Below are positions 6,967 through 13,388 of a DNA stretch of 16,752 bases, one piece after another (the stretch's first letter is position 1; every line of letters begins with the position of its first letter). The notes under the pieces were generated by a model. That model did no database searches and was not told the origin of the DNA. It saw nothing but the letters and a program-made list of their open reading frames with translations. This DNA is from Campylobacterales bacterium (lineage in GTDB: Bacteria; Campylobacterota; Campylobacteria; Campylobacterales; QNZT01), in the NCBI GenBank assembly GCA_026985685.1, contig JALSQA010000073.1, positions 1 to 16,752 on the forward strand, written 5' to 3'. The position numbers and the translations under genes are program-made.

Positions 6967-8127
6967 ATGATACTTTCAACTCCCCTTAAAAGTAATGCCA
7001 TCAAGATATTGCTGCTTGGTAGTGGTGAACTTGGTAAAGAAGTTGCTATTGAAGCTACTCGTTTAGGTTTAGAGGTTATCGCTGTTGATGCTTATGAAAA
7101 TGCACCTGCACACCTTGTCGCAAATCGTTATCATGTTATTGATATGAAAAACAAAGAAGAAGTTTTAGAAGTTATAAGACGTGAAAAACCTGACTATATA
7201 TTACCAGAAGTTGAAGCAATTAGTATCGATGCTCTGTTTGCTGCTGAGGATGAAGGTTTTTGCGTCATACCAAATGCACAAGCTGTCAACAAGACAATGA
7301 ATCGTAAAAATATCCGTAAATTTGCTGCCGAAGATTTAAACCTTAAAACAAGTAAATACCAATTTGTCACTTCTTTTGAGGGATTAATAGAAGCATCAAA
7401 AGAGATAGGCTTTCCATGTGTTATAAAACCTGTTATGAGTAGTTCAGGTCATGGACAAAGCATCGCTAAAAGTGATGATGATTTAGCCCATTCATGGGAG
7501 TGTGCGAAAGAAGCAAGAGGTGATTCTAGTGAATTGATTGTTGAAGAGTTTGTACCATTTGACTATGAGATAACACTCTTGACAGTTAGAAATGAAACAG
7601 GTACATCTTTTTGTGAACCTATAGGACATATCCAAAAAGATGGAGATTATATCTTTTCATGGCAACCTATGCAAATGAGTTCAAGTGCATTACAAAAAGC
7701 CCAGCAGATGGCAAAAACTGTAACAGATGGACTTGGAGGCAGAGGTATCTTTGGAGTAGAATTTTTTGTAAAAGGAGATGAAGTATACTTTAGTGAACTA
7801 AGCCCTCGTCCACACGATACAGGTATGGTTACTATGATTACTCAAAGTCAGAGTGAATTTGCACTTCATGTTCGTGCTATTTTGGGTTTGCCTCTTGATT
7901 TTCTATTTTATGGAGAAGGTGCTAGTGCTGCATACAAATCTGAGATAGAAAGTGTTGCTCCATCTTTTGAGATAGATGATGATATATATGATCAAAATAC
8001 TATTATAAGAATTTTTGGAAAACCTATCGCACATCATGGTAGACGAATGGCAGTTGTGCTTACTTTTGGTAAAAATGCACTAGAATTGGCAAAAAATAAA
8101 ATATCTAAAATAAGAGGAATTTCATGA
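6967..8127 (+). CDS. purT: Formate-dependent phosphoribosylglycinamide formyltransferase PurT
   Basis: A 386-aa ATP-grasp enzyme that makes formyl-GAR from GAR, formate and ATP in de novo purine synthesis, the folate-independent alternative to PurN. Length matches the family (E. coli PurT is about 392 aa). The N-terminal substrate-binding domain has GSGELGKE (18-25) and the glutamate-containing EVEAI (81-85). The ATP-grasp core has KPVMSSSGHGQS (154-165), EEFVPFDYE (193-201), GVEFFV with Glu265, and SELSPRPHDTGMVT (276-289) with Glu277; these two Glu are the expected Mg2+ ligands. The ATG has AGGAG with 5-nt spacing. It heads a three-gene operon and overlaps the next gene by 4 nt (ATGA). No clear promoter or purine riboswitch is visible in the divergent gap 6867-6966. 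Confidence 0.97.
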   Translation: MILSTPLKSNAIKILLLGSGELGKEVAIEATRLGLEVIAVDAYENAPAHLVANRYHVIDMKNKEEVLEVIRREKPDYILPEVEAISIDALFAAEDEGFCVIPNAQAVNKTMNRKNIRKFAAEDLNLKTSKYQFVTSFEGLIEASKEIGFPCVIKPVMSSSGHGQSIAKSDDDLAHSWECAKEARGDSSELIVEEFVPFDYEITLLTVRNETGTSFCEPIGHIQKDGDYIFSWQPMQMSSSALQKAQQMAKTVTDGLGGRGIFGVEFFVKGDEVYFSELSPRPHDTGMVTMITQSQSEFALHVRAILGLPLDFLFYGEGASAAYKSEIESVAPSFEIDDDIYDQNTIIRIFGKPIAHHGRRMAVVLTFGKNALELAKNKISKIRGIS

Positions 8128-8780
8128 AACATATTAAAAAAATAGCAGATTATTCAATGGTTGGTGGTATGGGTGCAATCGTTATGGCATCTTTGAGCGG
8201 TTGTGGTGATTCTGGACTTCCACCTCAACAGAACCAACATGAAAACAGTTTTCAGGAAGCATCACAAAAACAAGGTGCATTTACAGTTATACAAGAGATA
8301 GCACCAAAACAGTATAAAATTGTTGATGAATATCCGAGTTCTGAAACAAGAGTTATTTTAAAAACACTTGACGGAAAAGAGAAAATATTAAGCAAAGAAG
8401 AACTTGATGCACTTATAAAAGAAGAAGCCAAAAAGATAGATGAAGGTACATCAAGACTTACTTCAAATGAACAAGCTTCAAGTGGTATGGGTGGCATGGG
8501 ACTTGGTGAGACTATTATGGCAAGTGCAGCTGGTGCTATTTTGGGTAGCTGGATTGGTAGTAAACTTTTTAACAATCAAAACTATCAACAACGTCGCCAA
8601 TCCTCATACAAAAGCCCCCAGACATACAGTAGAAGTAAAAATAGTTTCAATAAAGCAAGAACTACATCAACTAAAAAATCAGGCTTTTTTAATAAGAAAA
8701 AAACTACTTCTGCACCAGCACGTAAAAGCTCAGGTTTCTTTGGTTCAAAGTCTATAGGTTCACGAAGTTTCGGGGGTTGA
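8124..8780 (+). CDS. UPF0323-family lipoprotein (HP0232 / Cj0371 type) with a Gly-Gly C-terminus
   Basis: A 218-aa lipoprotein with lipobox LSGC, lipid Cys at residue 27. Its layout matches the Campylobacterota UPF0323 family: a compact segment (about 50-108, GAF.VIQEIAPKQYKIVDEYPSSETRV), a glycine-zipper hydrophobic stretch (GMGLGETIMASAAGAILGSWIG, about 124-145), the NNQNYQQ..SSYKSPQ.Y motif (150-167), and a long basic Ser/Lys/Arg-rich tail with two SGFF motifs, ending SRSFGG. Family members in Campylobacter and Helicobacter have been linked to motility or virulence, but the biochemical role is unknown. It starts within the purT stop (ATGA overlap, good AGAGGA site), and its last two Gly codons lie 7 nt ahead of the next start. 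The pairing with a glutathionylspermidine-synthase-like ligase recurs in Campylobacterota and resembles E. coli ygiB-ygiC. Confidence 0.9.
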   Translation: MKHIKKIADYSMVGGMGAIVMASLSGCGDSGLPPQQNQHENSFQEASQKQGAFTVIQEIAPKQYKIVDEYPSSETRVILKTLDGKEKILSKEELDALIKEEAKKIDEGTSRLTSNEQASSGMGGMGLGETIMASAAGAILGSWIGSKLFNNQNYQQRRQSSYKSPQTYSRSKNSFNKARTTSTKKSGFFNKKKTTSAPARKSSGFFGSKSIGSRSFGG

Positions 8781-8783
8781 TCG

Positions 8784-9968
8784 ATGCACCTTCTTAAAGT
8801 TAAACCATTAACAGTAGAATTTTTAGAATCTATCAACTTTTCATGGCATACAGACTATGATGACAATACACCATACTTAGTCGATAAGCTTGTTCAAGTT
8901 AGTGAGATGGAAGCCAAAGCTTATGCTGTTGCTAGCAATGAACTATATGATATGTTTGTAGAAGCTGGGGATTATGTGATTGAAAACAATCTCTTTCATG
9001 AACTAAATATACCATTTAATTTAGTAGATATTATCAAAGCTAGCTGGGAAAATGATGTACACTGGCATCTTTATGGGCGTTTTGATTTTGCAGGTGGATT
9101 AGATCATGTTCCTATAAAATTATTAGAATTTAATGCCGATACTCCAACACTTTTACTCGATACAGCCATCGCACAATGGGCAATGCTTAAGTATAATAAC
9201 TTAGATGAATATAGACAATTTAACAATCTTCATGAATGTATCAAGGAGAATTTTCAACGACTTGTAACTCTTGAAGAGAGTGTAGAAAAATTTGATGAGT
9301 ATTATGAAGGATGGAAGATTCTTTTTGCAAGTGTACGTGATGCAAGTGAAGATGAAGACACAACAAAGTATCTTCAATCTATCGCACAAGAGGCTGGATT
9401 TGAAACAGAATTTGCCTATATGGATGAGATAGAATTTGATCCAAATGAAGGTATCTTTTATAATGATATTCAGTATGATTACTTTTTTAAACTTGTACCA
9501 TGGGAAGATATTGCTATTTCAGAGGGAGAACTTGCAGTTATTTTAACCCAAATCGTACAAAATCAAAAAGCAATTATCCTAAACCCTGCATATACACTGA
9601 TGTTTCAAAGTAAAGGATTTATGAAAATTTTATGGGATCTATTTCCAAATCACCCATTACTATTAGAGACTTCTTTTGAGCCACTTCAAGACAAAGCTTA
9701 TGTTAAAAAACCTTGTTTTGGCAGGGAGGGTGAAAATGTCACGATTTATGATGAAGATGGAACTATCATAGATGAGAAAGATGGACATTATGATAACTTT
9801 AAAATGATTTATCAACAAAAAGCTACCCTCAATCAAGATGATGAGGGTAATTTTTACCAAGCTGGTCTATTCTTTGCCTATGAAGGCTGTGGATTGGGAT
9901 ACAGAACAGGTACTCGACCAATCTTGGATGATGATGCGAAATTTGCCGGACATATCATCCAAGAGTAG
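8784..9968 (+). CDS. Glutathionylspermidine-synthase-like ATP-grasp ligase (Cj0372 / YgiC type)
   Basis: A 394-aa protein corresponding to the synthetase half of glutathionylspermidine synthase, without the N-terminal amidase domain. Visible motifs are GRFDFAGG (98-105), LLEFNADTPT (113-122, the conserved Glu/Asn/Asp Mg-substrate site), FKLVPWED (235-242), AIILNPAYTLMFQSKG (263-278), the ATP-grasp lysine strand KKPCFGREGENV (308-319), YQAGLFFAYEG (358-368) and FAGHIIQE at the end. In GspS the domain activates the C-terminal glycine carboxylate of glutathione with ATP and joins it to a spermidine amine. For YgiC-type proteins the true substrate is not settled. The only upstream Shine-Dalgarno-like sequence is GGGGG (8772-8776), formed by the Gly-Gly codons of the lipoprotein gene. 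It is the last gene of the purT operon. Confidence 0.88.
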   Translation: MHLLKVKPLTVEFLESINFSWHTDYDDNTPYLVDKLVQVSEMEAKAYAVASNELYDMFVEAGDYVIENNLFHELNIPFNLVDIIKASWENDVHWHLYGRFDFAGGLDHVPIKLLEFNADTPTLLLDTAIAQWAMLKYNNLDEYRQFNNLHECIKENFQRLVTLEESVEKFDEYYEGWKILFASVRDASEDEDTTKYLQSIAQEAGFETEFAYMDEIEFDPNEGIFYNDIQYDYFFKLVPWEDIAISEGELAVILTQIVQNQKAIILNPAYTLMFQSKGFMKILWDLFPNHPLLLETSFEPLQDKAYVKKPCFGREGENVTIYDEDGTIIDEKDGHYDNFKMIYQQKATLNQDDEGNFYQAGLFFAYEGCGLGYRTGTRPILDDDAKFAGHIIQE

Positions 9969-9988
9969 TTTTAAAACTACTCTTGGAT
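9957..9988. terminator. 32-nt perfect palindrome between convergent genes, probable bidirectional terminator
   Basis: A perfect palindrome with 16-bp arms, centred on TTTTAAAA (9969-9976). Each arm contains ATC CAA GAG TAG, so it encodes Ile-Gln-Glu-stop for the plus-strand ligase and identically for the minus-strand PrcB-like lipoprotein. In RNA of either direction it folds to a 12-bp stem with an 8-nt A/T loop, or longer. T-tracts are poor: AACTTTTACC on plus and no T run on minus. Termination is therefore likely but not certain, and 3'-end protection is an alternative. Confidence 0.6.
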
Positions 9989-10462
9989 AACTTTTACCTC
10001 TTTGTGATTATCTGGAAGTAAAATCACTATATATGGATTTGTCAAAGCCATCGTAACCAAACTAGAAGGAGATGGTCTTTTTGTCAAAAGCTTCACCTCT
10101 ATAAACTTCTCATGGGATATGATCTCTTTGATACCATACGAATAGCCACCGGTATTGTGTCTGCCCATATTTACGATAATCATAGTACCATCAAATACAG
10201 GTGCTTTTTCTCCAGTGAACAAAGTATACTCTTTTGCGAAATCACTCAAATCTGAGTTTTTGTCGCTATAGTAAACTAAAGTTCTGCTCATCTGATCCAT
10301 AAGATGGCTATAATCATAAGGATAACTACCGCTCTTTATGATTTGATATACGGTTGAAGGAATATTTCTATCCATATTATCACCTTTTTTTGCAGAATCT
10401 CCAGAAGAACATCCTAACAATAGTAACATTGCTACAAAAAGAAAGCTATATGTAAATCGCAT
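9977..10462 (-). CDS. PrcB-domain lipoprotein
   Basis: A 161-aa lipoprotein with signal peptide and lipobox LLGC (Cys18 from this start). The C-terminal part (about 90-158) matches the PrcB C-terminal domain: FDGTMIIVNMGRHNTGGYSYGIKEI, then an amphipathic strand, then a Thr-Asn-Pro-Tyr-Ile-Val-Ile-Leu-Leu-Pro block. In Treponema, PrcB is a lipoprotein of the dentilisin protease complex. No protease lies nearby, so the role here is open. Two adjacent ATGs exist (10465 and 10462). AAGGAG is only 3 nt from the first but 6 nt from the second, so 10462 is chosen. The gene diverges from the response regulator, and both promoters contain the same 12-bp sequence, suggesting control by that system. 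Its last residues, Ile-Gln-Glu, are set by the shared palindrome. Confidence 0.8.
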   Translation of the reverse strand: MRFTYSFLFVAMLLLLGCSSGDSAKKGDNMDRNIPSTVYQIIKSGSYPYDYSHLMDQMSRTLVYYSDKNSDLSDFAKEYTLFTGEKAPVFDGTMIIVNMGRHNTGGYSYGIKEIISHEKFIEVKLLTKRPSPSSLVTMALTNPYIVILLPDNHKEVKVIQE

Positions 10463-10482
10463 CATCTACTCCTTCAACATCA

Positions 10483-10511
10483 AGTGTAACACAAAATAGA
10501 GATTCTTACAA
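10483..10511 (-). promoter_or_regulatory. Promoter of the PrcB-domain lipoprotein
   Basis: On the minus strand TTGTAA (10511-10506, 4/6 to consensus), a 17-nt spacer, and TACACT (10488-10483, 4/6) preceded by TGT, an extended -10. Initiation is expected near 10476, leaving a very short leader that begins at the AAGGAG ribosome binding site. The 12-bp shared repeat (10485-10496) overlies the -10. Confidence 0.6.
10485..10496 (-). repeat. 12-bp repeat TTTTGTGTTACA, lipoprotein-side copy
   Basis: The minus-strand sequence TTTTGTGTTACA is identical to plus-strand 10603-10614, forming an inverted pair 106 nt apart in the divergent intergenic region. A shorter related TTTGTTAC lies at 10567-10574 (plus). 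It may be an operator for the adjacent OmpR-type regulator, or a shared extended -10 element (TGTTACA). Confidence 0.5.
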
Positions 10512-10546
10512 GAGCTTTTGAAAAAACTTTAATCTTTTTGGCTCTT
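10510..10546. other. Hairpin in the divergent intergenic region
   Basis: AAGAGC (10510-10515) pairs with GCTCTT (10541-10546), enclosing an inner A5/T5 pairing, and is followed on the plus strand by TTATTT. It resembles a terminator for plus-strand transcripts, but no plus-strand gene ends near it. It may block read-through or mark the end of a short unannotated RNA. Function unknown. Confidence 0.3.
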
Positions 10547-10602
10547 TTATTTAACTTTGACTCACCTTTGTTACTAAAAGTAAATAAAATCTCATATTTT
10601 TC

Positions 10603-10614
10603 TTTTGTGTTACA
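10603..10614 (+). repeat. 12-bp repeat TTTTGTGTTACA, regulator-side copy
   Basis: The plus-strand copy of the repeat described at 10485-10496. It ends 32 nt before the response regulator ATG and 17 nt before the TGC of the TGCTATTAT extended -10, so it is at the position expected for a -35/activator site. It also contains TGTTACAAA, which could itself act as an extended -10. Confidence 0.5.
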
Positions 10615-10631
10615 AATATTATACCAAAATT

Positions 10632-10640
10632 TGCTATTAT
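10632..10640 (+). promoter_or_regulatory. Extended -10 promoter abutting the response regulator start
   Basis: TGC-TATTAT (10632-10640) lies 6 nt before the ATG at 10647, so initiation would fall at or next to the start codon and give a leaderless or nearly leaderless mRNA. No Shine-Dalgarno sequence precedes this ATG. An alternative -10 (TACAAA, 10611-10616) would give a leader of about 24 nt, also lacking a clear ribosome binding site. Confidence 0.45.
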
Positions 10641-10646
10641 CCCAAG

Positions 10647-11303
10647 ATGATAAATATACTTATAGCAGAAGATGATCTTCTTTTTGCACAGACATTAGAA
10701 GACTTTTTAACACAAGAGGGATTTAGAGTAGAACTCTGCCATAGTGGAACACAAGCACAAGAATACTGTTATGAACACAATTATGATCTTTTGATACTAG
10801 ATATCAATATGCCTGGTTTAAATGGACTAGAATTGTTGAAATATCTTAGAGATGAAGGAAATACTACTCCAGCAATCTACTTAACTTCTTATAAAGATAA
10901 GAATAGACTTTTAGAAGGTTTTGAGATAGGTGCTGATGATTATCTAAGAAAACCCGTAGATTTAGATGAACTTTTGATGCGTATAACTGCGATATTAAAA
11001 AGAAGTCATAAAACTTTAAATACAGTCCAAATAGGCAAACTCTCCTATGATAGAGAGAAGAAAATACTTTTAAATGATAAACAAAATATTGTACTATCAA
11101 AAAAATTATCAGCATTACTTGATATATTGACAGAAAACCCAAATCAAATAGTACCAAAAGAACAAATAAAATCAAGACTGTGGGCGTGGAATGAAAATGC
11201 AAGTGATGGATCGTTGCGTGTTTATATCAATGAATTAAAAAAGATTTTGGGATCTGAGCATATTTCAAATATAAAGGGAATAGGATACAAACTTGTTATC
11301 TAA
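10647..11303 (+). CDS. OmpR/PhoB-family response regulator
   Basis: A 218-aa two-component regulator. The receiver domain (1-118) has the acidic pair Asp9-Asp10, phospho-acceptor Asp52 in LLILDINMPG, Thr80 in YLTS and Lys102 in RKPVD, all the residues needed for phosphorylation. The C-terminal winged-helix DNA-binding domain (about 125-218) includes LSKKLSALLDIL, the recognition region DGSLRVYINELKKIL and the terminal hairpin GIGYKLVI. The frame is open upstream to a TTG at 10605, but the extra residues are not family-like, so the ATG directly before INILIAEDD is chosen. It overlaps the kinase gene by 11 nt. It probably controls its own operon and the divergent lipoprotein through the TTTTGTGTTACA repeats (inference). 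I cannot match it to a named regulator. Confidence 0.93.
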   Translation: MINILIAEDDLLFAQTLEDFLTQEGFRVELCHSGTQAQEYCYEHNYDLLILDINMPGLNGLELLKYLRDEGNTTPAIYLTSYKDKNRLLEGFEIGADDYLRKPVDLDELLMRITAILKRSHKTLNTVQIGKLSYDREKKILLNDKQNIVLSKKLSALLDILTENPNQIVPKEQIKSRLWAWNENASDGSLRVYINELKKILGSEHISNIKGIGYKLVI

Positions 11304-12135
11304 AAAATCAACACTAATTCTCTCAAATATCATCATAACTGTTGCTATTATTGTTTTGATACTTGTACTAAATCCACTACTATCACAATACCTGCACAAC
11401 ATCTATCTACAAAATTTTATTTTAATCATATTTGGTATCTCTTTGTACTATTTTTTATCCGCATCTGTCATAGACTCATTTTTACAAACAGATGAAAAAC
11501 TAAAAGAGATGATAGAACACACACTTCATGAATTAAACACACCAATAGCAACGATACAGGCAAATACAACACTTCTAAAAAGAAGTAGTACAGATGATAA
11601 AACAATACAAAGACTCACTCGCATAGAAGATGCAAGCCAAAACCTTACAAAACTTTATGAAAGTATCGAATATAGCATCAAGGAAAATATAGAAGATATC
11701 CACAAAGAGCATATTTCACTAAATACTATGATAGAGCAGTCTATTTCCAAATTTGAAGATATCAAAGGTAATATCACTATAGACAATAAAGCCCAGAACC
11801 TTCAACTATATACTGATAAAAATGGCTTTGAAAGAGTCATAGATAACCTTCTAAGCAATGCCATAAAATACAATAAAAAAAATGGTGAAGTAATTTTTTA
11901 TACAAAAGATAACAAACTCTACATCAAAGATAGCGGTATTGGGATTGATCCCAAAAATCTCTTTATCGTTTATGAAAAATCTTTTCAGGAAAATCCAACT
12001 ACACTAGGATATGGATTGGGACTTAGTATCGTCAAAAACTTTTGTGACAAAGAACAAATCACCATCAAAATAGATACTAAAAAAGATAATGGAACTACTA
12101 TTTCACTTGATTTGAGAAATATCATTTATAAGTAA
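11293..12135 (+). CDS. Short sensor histidine kinase, partner of the response regulator
   Basis: A 280-aa membrane kinase. Two helices (about 8-28 and 41-57) are joined by a loop of only about 12-15 residues, so there is no periplasmic sensor domain; the stimulus is probably sensed in the membrane or through a partner. The catalytic part is complete: H-box HELNTP with phospho-acceptor His79, N-box NLLSNAIKYN (185-194), G1 DSGIGID (213-219) and G2 GYGLGLSIVK (239-248). No HAMP or PAS domain is seen. The start is TTG at 11293, inside the regulator gene, with AGGA and 7-nt spacing, so translation is coupled to the regulator. It phosphorylates the adjacent regulator. A lipoprotein partner such as the divergent PrcB-like protein as signal input is speculation. 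Confidence 0.92.
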   Translation: MLSKKSTLILSNIIITVAIIVLILVLNPLLSQYLHNIYLQNFILIIFGISLYYFLSASVIDSFLQTDEKLKEMIEHTLHELNTPIATIQANTTLLKRSSTDDKTIQRLTRIEDASQNLTKLYESIEYSIKENIEDIHKEHISLNTMIEQSISKFEDIKGNITIDNKAQNLQLYTDKNGFERVIDNLLSNAIKYNKKNGEVIFYTKDNKLYIKDSGIGIDPKNLFIVYEKSFQENPTTLGYGLGLSIVKNFCDKEQITIKIDTKKDNGTTISLDLRNIIYK

Positions 12136-12151
12136 ATTTTAAATAATAAAT

Positions 12152-12160
12152 TGTTATAAT
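12152..12160 (+). promoter_or_regulatory. Extended -10 promoter of the beta-propeller gene
   Basis: TGT-TATAAT is a perfect extended -10 with the start expected near 12167, about 23 nt before the ATG. A 7-bp inverted repeat (ATAAATT at 12146-12152, AATTTAT at 12163-12169) brackets it and might be an operator. No convincing -35 is present. It separates this gene from the kinase operon, although no terminator was found between them. Confidence 0.6.
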
Positions 12161-12189
12161 ATAATTTATACTTATAAATGGAGTTCTTC

Positions 12190-13341
12190 ATGTTACGCTT
12201 AGTTATCTTTACATCCCTTTTACTCACAATCACCTTTGCCAAAAACTTACATATCCAATGGGACAATACTTATGGTGCAGATAAAGAAGAAAAAGCTTAT
12301 GGTGTCACACAAACCAAAGATGGAGGGATTGCTTTTGCTGGTGTGAGTCGTTCTTTTAGTCTAGGTAAAGAAGACGTTTATATAGCAAAAACGGATAGTA
12401 AAGGCAAACTGCTCTGGGAAAAGAGAGTAGGAAAAGCACGTAAAGATATCGCTTATAGCATTGATGAAAATAGCAAGGGAGCTTTATATGTGGGCGGTAT
12501 TAGTAAATCATACTCCCAAAATGGTGACTATGACGTATATTTACTCAAATTAGATCCAAAAGGTAAAATACTTTGGGGGAAAAGTTTAGGTGGAGTTGGT
12601 AAAGATTATGGTTATGGACTTACTGCTACCAAAGATAACGGTGTACTAATTGTAGGAAAAACCAAATCTTTCGGACATGGGCATTATGATATGTATGCTA
12701 TCAAATTAGATGAAAATGGAAAAGTACTCTGGAGTAAAACATTTGGAGGAGAAGACAACGATGAAGCCCATGGAGTCACCCAGCTAAATGATGGCAGTTT
12801 GATCATAGTAGGAGCAACACAAAGCTTTGGAGCAGGTGATTTTGATTTTTATGTCATCAAATTAGATGCTCTTGGAAAGAAAATATGGGAAAGATATTAT
12901 GGTCAAAAAAAAGCAGATGTACTTAACTGTGTCACTCCTTCAAAAGATGGTGGTTTTAGTGCAGCAGGTTACACAAGATCATACAATTCACACAAGAAAG
13001 ATTTGAGTGTCATACATTTTGATAAAGATGGAAATATCCTTTGGCACAAAATCGTAGGAAAACAAAATCATGAAGAAGCAAAAGGGATAGTAGGTACTGG
13101 CAATGGAGGTGTAATCGTTGCAGGATATACAAAATCAAAAGGTCATGGAAGAGAAGATTTATATGTACTAGCTTTTGATAAAAATGGAAAACTTACTTTT
13201 GATAAAACATACGGTGGCAAAAAAAATGATGTTGCCAATGCAATAGATAAAACCAAAGATGGAGCTTATATCATAGCTGGTGAGAGCGAAAGTTTTGGCA
13301 AAGATAGTGAATATGATGCTTATTTATTAGATTTAAAATAA
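12190..13341 (+). CDS. Secreted seven-repeat protein, probable seven-bladed beta-propeller
   Basis: A 383-aa exported protein. The signal peptide MLRLVIFTSLLLTITFA is cleaved before KNLH by signal peptidase I; there is no lipobox. The rest is seven repeats of about 52 residues with consensus DE..GV..T.DGG.I.AG.T.SFG.G..D.YV.KLD..GK.LW.KT.GG. The strand tryptophans fall at 24, 76, 129, 181, 233, 285, with Phe337. The last repeat stops before its LW strand and the N-terminus supplies an extra IQWDNTYG, as expected for Velcro closure of a ring. An in-frame ATG lies at 12178, but TGGAG sits 6 nt before 12190 and the signal peptide is normal from there. Such repeats are common in secreted proteins of unknown function. 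Protein or ligand binding in the periplasm or outside is likely; no catalytic site is recognised. Confidence 0.85.
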   Translation: MLRLVIFTSLLLTITFAKNLHIQWDNTYGADKEEKAYGVTQTKDGGIAFAGVSRSFSLGKEDVYIAKTDSKGKLLWEKRVGKARKDIAYSIDENSKGALYVGGISKSYSQNGDYDVYLLKLDPKGKILWGKSLGGVGKDYGYGLTATKDNGVLIVGKTKSFGHGHYDMYAIKLDENGKVLWSKTFGGEDNDEAHGVTQLNDGSLIIVGATQSFGAGDFDFYVIKLDALGKKIWERYYGQKKADVLNCVTPSKDGGFSAAGYTRSYNSHKKDLSVIHFDKDGNILWHKIVGKQNHEEAKGIVGTGNGGVIVAGYTKSKGHGREDLYVLAFDKNGKLTFDKTYGGKKNDVANAIDKTKDGAYIIAGESESFGKDSEYDAYLLDLK

Positions 13342-13354
13342 GCATCAAATTGGA

Positions 13355-13382
13355 AATGGAGACTTCCAAAATGAGTCCCATT
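13355..13382. terminator. Possible terminator hairpin between convergent genes
   Basis: AATGG-A-GACT (13355-13364) pairs with AGTC-CCATT (13374-13382), leaving one bulged A and a 9-nt loop, in the 47-bp gap between the propeller gene and the convergent NYN gene. An alternative small stem TTGGAA/TTCCAA (13350-13369) overlaps it. Neither strand has a strong T-tract, so this is a weak call. Confidence 0.35.
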
Positions 13383-13388
13383 CAAAAC

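Noticed and set aside
10605..10646. Upstream TTG start of the response regulator (MCYKYYTKICYYPK extension)
   Set aside because: Receiver domains begin with the strand INILIAEDD. The extension covers promoter-like sequence and is not family-like.
12190..13341. CRISPR-like or nucleotide repeat array in the propeller gene
   Set aside because: Repetition is at the protein level with a period of about 156 nt and diverged codons. There are no identical direct repeats or spacers.
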